A DNA stretch of 64,000 bases from Smittia aterrima (taxonomy: Eukaryota; Arthropoda; Insecta; Diptera; Chironomidae). Where the stretch lies: positions 1,054,854 through 1,118,853 of the forward strand of contig CP093830.1 of assembly GCA_033063855.1 (NCBI GenBank), given 5' to 3'. This document shows, piece by piece, positions 13,801 to 25,746 of this stretch. A program made the translations under genes and the position numbers. Each line of letters starts with the position of its first letter. Within the stretch, counting starts at the first letter, position 1. The notes beneath the pieces were generated by a model. The model had not been told where the DNA came from. It saw nothing but the letters and a program-made list of their open reading frames with translations, and did not search any database.

Positions 13801-16800
13801 TGTGAAAATCTTTTTCAAATCTCTTATTGGCCTTTGCATAATACTCAAGTGAGTCTCTTTCTCAATCTTTCTGTGATTGCTACCGCTAAGAAAATATGAT
13901 TTTATGAATAAATTTTCCATCTTCGTCATTGCTTTGAGGTTCTGTCTGTGCCTTTCTTTTCTTTTAAAAAGCAAATATGCGAACTGCTTGTAATTAAGGA
14001 AAGTCCTTGCGGGAGGACGAGAGACCGAAACGAAAACATCATCCCTTGAAGGAAAAGGTCAAAGCCAAAGAAACAACGTTGGCTCTTCGGCAAATGATGA
14101 ACTTACGAACGAGAGTGATAGCAGAACAACATTAAACGAGACGAAATGAGAAATGTTTCGCTTTTTTTTTCTACTCACGGCACTCAGCGAGAACGTGTCG
14201 GAGATGAATCGTGAGGGAAGACGGTTCGGACTTTGGACGGTCTAACGAGACATTTTGCCGAACGAATGACTTTAGCACACGAATTGAAATATTAATAGCA
14301 ATTATGAACCCATTACGTCTCTCCGATTAATAATTGCAAGCTTGCGCGAATGATAAGGCGAGGAAAGCTCAACGATTGATGGCGAAGGTCACGAAGGAGA
14401 AGGGAACTACATAAATCAATTTAACTTTTAACAATGTCAGGGGGGTCGTCGTATATTGATAGCCATTTGAGATATAAATCAAGTCAAACAAGATGATAAG
14501 CCAAAGGACATGCTTTGCTTTAAGAGAGTTCAATTAATTGTTTCGGTTCTCATATTGACAGATTCTCTTCTCGATGAGCCACTCAGGATGATAATACGAT
14601 TAATTCTGTAAACATATTTATTGTCGATTACATCAATTTGCCAATAGGGAAATGTGCTTTATGTAATTAACTCGCGTATTTATGATAATCAAAGAGAATT
14701 AAATTGAAGCAAACTTAATTTATAGATCTTGCTTTGAAATGAAACGCACGTTTGTCTTTTATCTTTGTTACCTATTCAGAATTGGAGGATAATTTGTAAT
14801 GCACGAATCTTTGATTAAAATATGCAAACAAACTTATGAAGAACATTAAAGCGAAATGCTTCAAACAAACATGAAGAAAAATTTGATTACGAGTTTGTCT
14901 AAAAGATTGACGACGACGAATTCAACGAATAAATCAGAATCCTCGCGACACTTTTCTACCTTCGCTGTGGAACGAAGCGAGGAACTCGATTTTATGCGTT
15001 CACGCACGAGACTGTCGAGAGCGGCAAGGAAAAAAGTGGAAAATTCATTGGTTTGGAAATGTGAGGAAGCCGCAGGTGAATTTCGTGTCTGCGGTGCAGT
15101 TCGTAAAGCTACAATCTGATGAATTCGTAATTGAAAACGATTAAAGAATCCTCAGTGTCCCTCTCCGATGGTTTTCCGCCAATTTCACAACCTTGCCTCG
15201 CCGTTGTTTGTTTTGAACTTCATTTCTTTCAAATAAGCACACAAACTGTGCTTGTGCGTCTACATCGACTTTCTTTTTTTTTTCTTCTGTGCTTTGGAGC
15301 AAAGAAAGCAAAAAGTAAGAAGACGAGGTGGCACATAAAATGTTATTTGTCGATTTACCGTTACTCCAAATAACTTTGTCGATCGTTCGCTCTGCACTTC
15401 TATCGCGGCATCGAGCTGCACAAACTAATTACTCGAACCCAAATTATCGCGAGTTGTTTACTCAGTCAATCACAATAAAGAGCGACAAGACAAACGGGAC
15501 AATAGAAAGCGAAAATATTCCAACGTCGCCGATGACGATGACAAATTCTTTCGTTAGCCATAAATGGTCAAAGCAGCATCGCATTAACAAACGTTCTTCT
15601 TTCTTTTGTGTGCAGATCGCTTCTTACCACGTCGATGCCAATTGACGAAGTTGCGAATGGAATTCTTTTAAAGTTCATTTAAGTCATCGAAGAACATTTT
15701 GATCTCAACGCGTTTAGCCAACCCAACCCAAACAAGAATTCTCTTGAGATTCGAGTCATTGGCAGAGCGAAAAAGGAAAAATAAATTCAGCTTCATACAC
15801 ACCTGAAACTTTTTTTTTCGGCTGCTTTTTCTTCTCGTGTGATGATTCAAGCTCCGATTTAAAAGTTCAACTTTTTATGTTTGGAATTCTTATCAGATTA
15901 AGCACTTTCAATGATTGCCAAACAATCTCTCTTTATCATGATCAACACTTTAATCCTCCGCACTCTCAATGTTTTCATGTAAATCTTTATTTTTCGAGCG
16001 AGTTTCAATACACGTTCACATCACACCAAACTTGAAAGCCAAATAATAAAGTTTTACATGATTTGAGCAATGCTGAGCAAGCTTTATATTTTCAAAACAG
16101 CGCTTCTCGTACAAAAATCCCTTTCACTAGCTGAAAGTCTTTCTCAAACTTTATTCAATGTGTGAAGAAACAAAGAGAGAAGATGGGAATGCTCCGCGAC
16201 ACAAAGTTTCAGAATTAAGAATTTATGTTCAACGCTACTCACTAGCAAAAAAATATTGAGTAGCAAATGTTTTTCATGAAATTAAGCTTTCTTATAAGAA
16301 TTTAATGAACTTGAAGAAATATTTATTGAGCTCTGCTCTTTAATTAAATACATAAAATTAAACCTTTTTATTAATATTTCAATGAAATGCTCTAACCTTT
16401 TATTGTTATTATTTATAAAAGACTCTAAGCTCTCTTGAAACTCTTCGTGCGATGAATTTTTATTTCAAAACGAAGAATTCGAAATATTTCTTTAATTCGA
16501 AACAGTTTTTTTCTTGTCTAATGAACGTCATCTTCATTTTGAATCTGAAAGTTCCTTTTTATCGTTAAAGGCGATTGATATTTCTCATTCCATCTCTAAC
16601 ATTTATATTTGATGAATCGATTACAAGTCAAAGATTAAATCGAGCCATTTGAACTCTAGAGAATAATTATTAATGATTCACTGCTTTCTCTCGATTCAAT
16701 TTACACTTCCGGTATTTAAAGCGAGAGAACTCTCTGGCGAGTTCAACATTCACAAAGTGGCTAATTCAATTTAGTCTCATGCGATTCCCTTGCGTTGTAT

Positions 16801-16922
16801 TTGAAACAAATCCGACTCGTAGCCCCTGAAATTTAATTTAAATCTTCTCCCGAAAATCTGATTCACTGCAACCATTTCAGATGAGAGAACTTGAACGAAT
16901 CTCGTCATTCTATATTTTTCAG
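7849..16922. other. About 9 kb between divergent PKD and SDR genes, no coding gene seen
   Basis: The region separates PKD (leftward) from the SDR gene (rightward) and must contain both promoters and untranslated first exons. Open frames are short and lack recognisable motifs. There are only minor simple-sequence tracts, for example CTT-rich at 13595-13620. I recognised no tRNA, conserved microRNA seed, transposon ORF or terminal repeat, although a weak hairpin could be missed by eye. Confidence 0.55.
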
Positions 16923-17012
16923 TGACGAGTGCGGTCGTTGGTTTCAGTTCGAAAAGCAGATTTTATTATTTTATATAAAAAAGAGAGAGATTTAAGATTA
17001 AAAGGGTTCGTC

Positions 17013-20000
17013 ATGCTGGATGAAATCAAAGCACAATTAGAGGACGCAGATCCTTTCCGAAGTTGGTGGCCTTTTATAATTGCTGGAGCAGTTTTTCTCG
17101 GATCAACAATCAAAGCCTACATGAGTGGTCAGCATTGTCCAAACGGAAATTTGATCACTGATCTTGTCGTTCTTGTGACGGGCGGCGATGGTGGAATTGG
17201 ACAGGAAATTGTTCGAGAATTGGCGAAACGTGGCGCGATTATAATCATGTGCTGCAAAAATCCTGAGAACGGAGAGAAAGTAAAGAAGCAAATCATGAAG
17301 AACGTGAAGAAAGTACGAATCGACATTCGGCAACTTGATTTGCGGTCGTTTGATAATGTGAGACGTTTAGTGGGGGAGATCGGTAAGGTTTTTATGAGTT
17401 TGGCAATGCTCTCCGCTTAAATTACTTCAAACCTTTCGCTGTGTAATGAGGCAATAAATCTTTCCATTTTCAGAGAGCGACTACTCCAAAGTGGATATTC
17501 TCATTAATAATGCGGGTGTAACATTTCATCCTTTCGCGAAAACTCCGGAAGGGTTCGAAACTCATCTGCAGGTGAATTATCTGGGCCATTTTATGCTGAC
17601 GCACTTGTTGCTACCGATGCTGAAGAAATCGAAGCAGGGGCGTGTAATTAACGTGACTGCTCATGCCTATTCCGCCGGTCGAATGTGCATTGACGATCCG
17701 CTTGGGATAACGAATTTAGCTCCCGAGTTCCATCCAAGAGATGCATACGCGCATTCGAAACTGGCAATTAATTTGTGGACGAGGAAAATGTCAAAGCTTC
17801 TGTCGACTACGTCGCTCACTGTTAATTGCCTAACGCCGGGATTAGTTCGAGGTACAAAGCACATGCGACATTCAACGATCATGCGTGCGGTTTCAGCTAA
17901 AATTATCATGTTCCCTTGTATGTGGATCTTTATGAAGACAGCCGTGCTTGGAGCTCAGACCGCAATCTTTCTAGCCACAGACGAGAAAATAAAATCAACG
18001 TCAGGCGAATATTTCAAGTGAGTTAGAGAGACTTCCATCATCATTAAAACTCATTAAACTTCTTCCTATGCTCGTTAATTACTCGACAACCTTTGAACCT
18101 TCCTGAAAATAAAACTCACGTTACTGTCATGACGAGAAGTTTATCCCAAGCCTCCTTGAATCTCGCTAAATCTCAGAGTTCTGTAAATATTTATAAGCAT
18201 TCACTCTTTACGATCGTGCTGAAGTGTCACCGCTCGTCGTGAAAGTTTATTCTTGCGCTAAAAATTGTCAAAATATTGTTGTTATCATTCTTTTGGGTTT
18301 TCGGATGGAAACTTTTTTTTCATTTCATGTCTTTCACTTCTTTTTAACGTTTCGAGAGTTCACTACGCTTCATCTTTCGTATGGGCTCTCTAAGTGGCGA
18401 AACATGTTGCGCTCGGATGTCGCGCTAACCCTTTCTCGAATATATGAAAGTAACGGCTGCGGTTCGTAGAGAATGTTTTCTCTCACGTTAGCTCAACGCT
18501 ACGAGAGATGCTTGTTTGCTAATGAAACCGTTTGACTTTCACAAGCATCATTGGACGGGAGTCTCAGGGGCGCAGTGTGACATTAAAATTACATTCCTAC
18601 ATTTCGGCTTTCCCTTAATGCCGGTCGCTTTCGTGTCAGATTGGGACGGTCTCGCTTCATCATTTCTCGTTCGAAAAATATGCGGAAAACTTTCCTCATA
18701 ACGCTCGAGCTTTATTCTTATTCTCCCCGAAAATTTTTGTAACAATAAATCGCATGCTGAGGAGAAAGTTTAATCGAAATTTCAATTGCGGAGTAGATAA
18801 GGCATTCTTCACAACAATCGGATTACTCAGAGTAATGGTATCAGCAGAAAACGACAATACATTTTCTACTTTCTTTGCATTGAAGTAAATCGAGGGAATT
18901 GAAAATGGAGGAAGGCTTGGAATTCTCTTTTTGAAAACGCATTTAAGCTTCATTGTGAAGACTCGCAGGAACTTCTCATACAAAAGCTCTCGAGAGAGCG
19001 CAACTTTAATATTGAATTATTTATTCATGAGCTTGGTGAATACACGAGAACAAGAAATATTTTTGAGAAAAGCCGCAAGAAAAAAAAATTGAAACTGAGA
19101 GAATTTTTAAAGCTTTTTCTATTGTCACAGTGTGCGGCGAGAAATTTGTCGTAAAATTTATCTTCAAGCTGAGTTCATTGTGTCAAATCCTCGGCAGCCA
19201 CCTCTACGACCGCTTAAAGCTGTCGTCTTCGCCATGAAGCTCTCTATCGTGTTAAAAACTCATAAATTCTCGCAGCACAGTTCATAAATTTTCCCGTTTC
19301 TCTGTGCAATTAAAGCACTTGAAAGTAATTAAAATCTCTTTTATAAACTCTTCTTCTCTCAAATCTCGTTGTATGAACAATTTCTTGACGTCCCATCCCA
19401 CCTGAGACAGCGACATTATTATAGCTTTGTCGACGAGATTCATGCTAATAATTCATGATAACCAATCTTCTCCCTAATAATTCATCACTTCTTCCTTTAA
19501 AAGCAAAAAGGAATTTCTCTTTTCCTCGCCCGATGTGCTACATTAACTATTCAGTGAGAGAAAAGCATCAAACATCGCGAGGCTCTACAAAATATTTTTT
19601 CATTTCCTTTCTTATCTTGTTCTCGAGAAGAGAGGAACTTGAAATATTTTTCATTTCCCGTCCTTTTTAAAGTCGAAAAGTGAACTTTACTTTCAAGGTC
19701 TATGAGGCTTGTTGAGTAACAGGTCACGCAAACGAGATTTGCTTGATCCGAAAAGGTTTCCGAGTTAATTCTAACGCAGAAACTTCATCACGACAAGGGA
19801 GAGAGAAAGAATAAAAAGAGTTCTCGTAATCAAAACGAAGCATTAACTTAAATCCACGTCAGCAAACGACGTAGATCTAGAAAATTCCAAATTGATTTGA
19901 ATGCAGCTTCCTAACCACAATTGAATTAAACCGAAATTGAAACAATCACTCAGTGACCTGATTACGTTCGGAAACTTTTTCTCCACAATTTTCAATTTCC

Positions 20001-23000
20001 ATGTGAGGCGGATGGTGAGGTCGGGAAAATTGAATTTCGTTTGCACTAAGTTGAAATCCTTTTTCAAATCCCTTGCTTTCTAACCTCCTCCTTCTCAACG
20101 TCATCAGGATAAACCTTCATGCGTAGCCTTGCAGTGAAGCTTCAGATAATTTCCCCTTGGCTTCCAAAACGTGTCGCGAAGAGCGAATTTCGTCGATTTA
20201 TCTTGTCACTCTCTTCGTGATTTCGGTTTCAAGGGAAGACGCTGATTATGCCGCACATTTAATTTGAATATTTATCCTGTCAATGGAATCAATCAACTTT
20301 GTTCACTCCTGAGGCCTTTTTTTTACACAATAACGTTGCGATAATTGAGTTTCCTAAACTTCCCGGGCTCGTTAAGTCAATCTTTTCTTTTCCGTTTATC
20401 TAAAGCGACATTCTTTGTAAATTAATTAATTTTATTACTTTGCGGAGTTTGATTAGCTTCTGTGAGGTCCCAAATCAAATTGAGATTGACTCGGCGAGCA
20501 AACGAGAAATACAAACTTCTTTCTTTGGGATTACCATTAACTTTAATATCAGCAGCACCTCTTCTCTGCCCTTTCATTAACTGCTAAGCGTGGAGGGTTC
20601 GCACAAGGAAAAAATACTCAACGAGAGTCCAAAGCAGAGCTCCGCATGAAGTTGAAGCGTTGTGCCTTTTAATAATTCAAGGATAAATTTAGTAAATTAC
20701 TCGAGGAACGCACAAGATTTATTTTCGTATAACAAACAAATGCGGTTGAATGAAGCAGAAGAAAATCACGCTCGAGCGTTCATTTGATGTTCGTTTCTGG
20801 GTCGCAGCCAACAACGCGCAAGCGAATCAATTTTTTTTGGTGGATTCAAGAAATAAATTCCGAAAGTTATGTTTGTTTCTGAGCTTTCTTGATTGCGGTA
20901 GCGCAGGGAATGCCTTCACCTTCTTGGCATTGAGCTTCATTTATTGGATAATTCGGGCAACTATTTTATTGTTTTCTGCCGCAGAAGCAAAGGTTCAGGG
21001 TCGATTGTTCCGTAAGATGGTTCCTGCGTAGGCTCTTTCATTGAAAGTTCAGGGCATTTAGACTTCTCTGTACACAAATGAAGCATGAAACAAAGCACAT
21101 CTGCCACATCTAGAGAAGTGAAAGAAAAACAATAGCTAGGCAATCCCTCAGGGAAACCATTCCATTTCATTCTTTTTCTTCCTTCTTTCGGTAAATGAGT
21201 TACGTCAATATTTGAATAATTAAGCGGATCCAAATCCTAAACACACATTTTTTTACGATTGGAATTGAAACTGTTGAGACTTTGAGCGAGAGTGAAGAAA
21301 GAATGTCAAAGGACAAAGCAACCCAAACAATCTAAAGTTTTTTCCTTTCGGAATATATTTTTCAGGAAAAGTTTCTCGGTAATCACATTGTTGCTCAAAC
21401 AATTCGTCACGTCTCAAACGACTGCCAAACATAAAAGAATCTTGCAACTTTCTACCCGACATTGTTTCCAAATCAAATTTAAAGTTGATTCTCGAATGAG
21501 TGAGCCTTGTTGAGTTAGGATAAGAAAGGAAACTTTTATTTCACGAACAACAGAAAAGTTCATCATGGAAAATTGAGCTGCAATGTGTCAGACTAACAAT
21601 GGAACGATTTTAATAATTGATGTTTCAATTTTAAACTTTCTGAATGAAAAATTAATCTCGACTTCGTCGCTCTGGCACTTTACAAGCTTCAGCTTTCAAG
21701 GTTCATTCTAAATTCCTGTTTTTTATTTCTCCTTCATCACAAAACAACGTTAAATCTTTTTTATGTGCTTCACCGTCATTTAAACGTCGCTAGTCAACAG
21801 GAATTTCAATTTGTAGTAGAATTTTCTCGAGAAACTTTTCCGTTAATCGCTTCGCAACGCAAACCTTTGTAACTTTCTTTTCTGTCTGAAGAAAACTCTG
21901 AAAAGGAAAACTTATTTGTTTAGCTCCAAATCTGAAGAAGAAAAAATGTAAATTCATAAGCTCGCAAGCAAACAGTCATTTATTAACTGTCGAGGATTTC
22001 AATTTTATCCACTGTTGTTTAAAAGTAAACATGTAGCGTCGCTCTCGTTGTGTTGTTCGGAACAACTTGTTCCACATACTCACCTGGATAATTTTTCATT
22101 TATTTTCATGGTTTATTACCTTTGTGACGAGGGGGTAAAGTAACAAGAGAACCGAGCGAGGCGACGAGGAGAAGTTGCAAAGTTTTAAGTGAATTGCCTT
22201 TTCCTGATAAAAGAAAACTTCCGCAGCGAGATAGGAAGATTCTTTAGATTTTGGATCAACGTTATTACACATGTTATCTCGTTCACATGATTTCTTCGTG
22301 AACCCAACGCCGACGATAATAAATGATAAAACTTGTGTTACCGGAAATGTTTGTTTGCGTATCTTCTGAGCCTTTGGGAGAGCTCAGCTCAGGAAACTCC
22401 CAGTGCTTACCGTTTAAACACAAGCGATCGAGAAAATTTCTTTCTCTGTTGTTTTGCGGTTGCTTTGAATGGAAAATTGAATTACTTTACGAACATTCCT
22501 CTCTCCCAGAGCTAAGTAAACAAACAAAGAGAGATTCTGATGCTAGAGATGAAGGTTTTAAAGTGAATAATGGAAAGTTAGTTATTATTATGTAAACATC
22601 GTAAAAAGTTGGCAAAACGTAAAAATTGAAACGACACATCTCTCGTTGCCACGCTCCTATCCATTACTTTTGCACGACGATGTTCTCTTCTTCTTCGTCA
22701 TCTCATGCATAATAAAGATCCCATTTTTCGAACAATAAATATTTTCCCCGACACTGAGAGCTCTGAGCATGAAAAGTTCTATGAAATCTGAGTAACAGAA
22801 CGTGTCGCTTTCACAAATATCAACAGCTTTTTCCAACGAACTTGCCCGTATCACTTTTGAATGAAGCAACAACAGCAAACATCAAATTTTTTTCCATTGT
22901 CATTAACTTATTCTTTCCTTCTCTCTCTCTCTTTCGTAGCGATTGCGAAATAAACGATGTCACCGAGCTTGCAAAGGACGAACGACTTGCTGATAAATTG

Positions 23001-23048
23001 TACGCGGAAACATTGCGTGTCCTGAAGTTGGACGCAATTAAAATGTGA
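17013..23048 (+). CDS. Retinol dehydrogenase 11-14-like short-chain dehydrogenase
   Basis: An NAD(P)-dependent short-chain dehydrogenase of the RDH11/12/13/14 type, membrane anchored. Exons 17013-17382, 17474-18017 and 22940-23048 join in frame to give 340 residues, the usual length. Seen: an N-terminal hydrophobic anchor at about 19-33; cofactor motif TGGDGGIG at 56-63; NNAG at 135-138; catalytic YAHSK at 215-219. The place of the catalytic serine (NVSS in relatives) reads NVTA at 183-186. The last exon was found by matching the phase after FN and the family's charged C-terminus (AKDERLADKLYAETL). It lies 4.9 kb away behind a good acceptor in a CT-rich tract. The ATG at 17013 is the first true ATG in an exon starting at about 16923; the frame is open further up but only via GTG. 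A non-coding first exon probably lies upstream. Confidence 0.9.
18018..22939. other. Large intron of the SDR gene, no nested gene seen
   Basis: A 4.9 kb AT-rich intron between coding exons 2 and 3 of the SDR gene. It contains scattered open frames of 60-95 codons on both strands without ATG context, motifs or matching splice sites. A short TC dinucleotide tract precedes the acceptor at about 22919-22932. I see no mobile element. Confidence 0.6.
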
Positions 23049-23726
23049 GCAGTCAAATGCCTTAGGGTGGAAGTCAATTTCAACGTTCTTGAACTCGCAG
23101 CTACAGAAATTGAAGCCACGGCCATCGATTTTTCACCGAACCAAACCTAAAGTTGTTTAATTAAAGCTATCGTGCTTTGGCTTTCCTCTCTCGTTCGCCA
23201 TTCACCCTCAAATTTTCATGATACCTGCTGAATATTTCAGGCACGAAAGCCTATTAATTAAGAATCAGTTTGAGAGATCATTGAAGTGGAAGCATACACA
23301 TCTATGCGTAGAGAGTATTTACGATTTCTCCCCGCCCCGCTGTCTAATATCTTTCAGAATTATGTGAAAATTTGATGAGGAAACAGGAAAATATTTAGAA
23401 ATGTACATGGACGAAGCTCATTTGGTGAGGCGGAAAAAGAAGTTAAATGATTGGGGCCACTTGCCAGGCTGAAATGTTAATTTGGCACGGAACATAATTT
23501 TTTCTTCTTCATGCTTCTCCTATTTTGATTATTCTCGCATGAAACTCGTTTGTCATTTTGCGTATGAAAAGGTTTCGCTTAGGGCAAACGAGAGTTCTAG
23601 TTTCTTTTATCAATCTTTCAAATTTTGAATGAAAAATCTTTTGATTCTCGATGTTCTTTAAATTATTTGAAAAAATTAAATCGAAATAAAATTAAATTTA
23701 AATTAGAAAGCAATCGAAAAAAGTTT

Positions 23727-23799
23727 TGGAACAGCCAAGATTCGAACTCGGGACCTTGCACTCGGGAAGTGCCTGTTATAACCACTAAACTACTGCCCC
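23727..23799 (-). tRNA. tRNA-like gene, anticodon CCC (Gly by the code), atypical sequence
   Basis: On the minus strand the sequence folds as a complete 73-nt tRNA. The acceptor stem GGGGCAG pairs with CTGTTCC (two G-T pairs). The D arm is GTTT/TAAC with loop AGTGGTTA. The anticodon stem GGCAC/GTGCA has four pairs and loop TTCCCGA, giving anticodon CCC. The variable loop is 5 nt. The T stem CCGAG/CTTGG has loop TTCGAAT, and the discriminator base is A. A T-run (TTTTTT) about 5 nt downstream fits a Pol III terminator. The body does not resemble the canonical insect tRNA-Gly, and it is a paralogue of the next tRNA-like sequence. It could be a diverged or inactive gene or the head of a SINE. Confidence 0.55.
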
Positions 23800-23926
23800 T
23801 AAATTTTGCTGGCTTAATCGATAAGATAAGATTTTTTATCAGATCGTCACTTTCAAATTTGCATTAAAACCTTACAATTGCAGATTTTTTAAGGAATTTT
23901 TGAAATGACTGAAAAAGAAAAAGTTT

Positions 23927-23998
23927 TGGAGCAGCCGAGAATCGAACTCGGATTATGTTGGTCAGGAGCCAAACGTTCTACCTTTAAACTACTACCCC
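23927..23998 (-). tRNA. tRNA-like gene, anticodon CCT (Arg by the code), atypical sequence
   Basis: On the minus strand a 72-nt cloverleaf forms. The acceptor stem GGGGTAG pairs with CTGCTCC. The D arm is GTTT/GAAC, the anticodon stem TTTGG/CCAAC with loop CTCCTGA (anticodon CCT), the T stem CCGAG/CTCGG with loop TTCGATT, and the discriminator is A. A TTTTT run follows 4-5 nt downstream. It shares the acceptor stem, D arm, T stem and the 3' flank CCAAAACTTTTT with the copy 130 bases to the left but has a different anticodon arm. It is unlike the standard insect tRNA-Arg(CCT), so its real charging identity is uncertain. Confidence 0.55.
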
Positions 23999-24081
23999 TT
24001 ACCAAAGGTAAGCAGCAGCCAATAATGAAGATCGAACCGATGGCCAAAACGCGATCATTTGAGGAAAAAATCTAAAAAGTT

Positions 24082-25746
24082 TCAAGAATCTTTCGAAATT
24101 TCTATTTTCTTCCCAAGGATTCTAAGATCATTTAAATCATTCAAAACTATTGGAACTTCAAAAGAATGAATCAACTCGAAATCGCCTGTTTTGCTATTTG
24201 GATTTCTTTGATAATCGACGACCACTTTGACGACATCTTCGAGAAGTTTCTTCGTCATCATGTCAACGATTACTTTTGAGAAGTAAAGATCTGGGATCCA
24301 ATTAATTTCGATGAGGACTGGTTCGTAGTCGTATCCGATCATGAAATCAGCTCCGTTTAGTTCGAAATTGTTTACAAGCATCTCAGTCACATCTAAACTC
24401 GCTGAGATGACCGCCAAGATATTTTTCTTAATTCCAGGAAATATTTGACTCTCCCAAACATCGGCAACTCCTTTCGATTCAAAATATTTCTTCAGCTCAA
24501 CTAACGGCCACATATTCTCAACCGCATTTGGAACACAATCTCTTGAGTTCATGAAATTCTTTTGAACTGCATAGTTCGTAACATGAACGGAACGATCCAA
24601 GTTGTTCAATGTAAAGACGGGAGTGCTGAACTTGATGTAGCAGTCGCGATAAAGCCACACGTCGACAAAACCATCGCGAATGAATGTGAGGAAGTAGATT
24701 CGGATATCGAACTTTCGTCTGTGAATCAGCAAAGGTTTCTCTAAGAAGAAGAAAATGAAAGTTTATCGACATTAATCAAATGAAATCTCTTCACCAATGT
24801 ATTTCTGAACGATAAACTTGCTTGAACTTGTCTCCTTCGTTTTTGTTAGAATCTTCTCTAAATCATTCATCAAAATCACTCCATGACCTCCCCATTGTCC
24901 TATCGGCTTGACAATCCAAATGTTGTTGAGACCATCGAACTTCATTCTCGGCCATTGATTTAGAATCATTTCGACGCATTGTCTCACTTGAGCTTTGAAC
25001 ACTTCGATGTCTAGTTTACTTTCCTTACTAAATTTTCTTGATCCATTTTTAATCTCGCGAATCTGATCCAAGTAAACATTTTGCTTTCTCGGATATTTTG
25101 ATGCAAAGTCAAATATTTCGCACATGTCGATGTCATCATGATTTGCAATTTTGATGAGCAACTTAATTTTCTGAAGAGCGAAGTTGATACATTCACTTGA
25201 AATTGAAATGTGTGAATTTGCAAAAAGCGAATCGAAGTCGTCATGCTCATGAAGAAAGAAGATGAAGCTTGTGAACTCTGTTCTTCGAAAGTCTTCGGAA
25301 AACTCGTCTCTCGATGTTTTATCAACGACGATGTGCGTTCGCTGGACACACAATTCAGTCAACCCATCTTGATGAAACCAATGATAATTCTGAGCGATAT
25401 TTTCCAGGCCATCTTTGTCATTGAAGTTGAGTGGGGGCTTCCGGATAATTGTGTTGATGTAAGGCATGACGCCACCGAGATTGCCAGAAGGACGAAAATA
25501 TGATTGCCAATAGAAGTTGAATGGATGATTTCTTGCTGCCATGGCTAGTTTGCCCTTTAAACTCCATGAATGCATTTGAGATATTTGACGTTCGGTCAAC
25601 TTTTCAATCCACCCACGAGAAATCAAACTCTGCCTTAAATTTTCGTATCCATTCGTCATCACAAATATCTTCTTGTGTTGTCTGGCCTTCTCCACTTGCT
25701 CCTCAATTTCCTTTTCATTGCTTAAGAATGTTGATCGGAATGTCAT
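24082..25746 (-). CDS. Tubulin tyrosine ligase-like protein (TTLL3/8-type, diverged)
   Basis: A member of the TTLL ATP-grasp ligases, which add amino acids (glycine in the TTLL3/8 group) to tubulin tails in axonemes. Two exons, 25746-24795 and 24740-24082, join as YI-EKPLL across a 54-bp intron to give 536 residues. Seen: RGWIEK near the N-terminus as in TTLL3; IWIVKP with Lys280 leading the nucleotide-binding loop; RKFDIRIY at 326-333; VTNYAVQK at 371-378 (relatives have LTNYSIQK); and LIEIN with Glu462/Asn464, the metal-binding pair. The loop after Lys280 reads GQWGGHG where relatives have a basic K/S-R-G-R-G sequence, so this copy is diverged. An in-frame stop lies upstream of the ATG with no other ATG between. 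The exact subfamily is inferred. Confidence 0.85.

Noticed and set aside
16929..17012. Upstream extension of the SDR frame
   Set aside because: It begins with GTG rather than ATG and would add residues before the conserved N-terminus; the ATG at 17013 is preferred.
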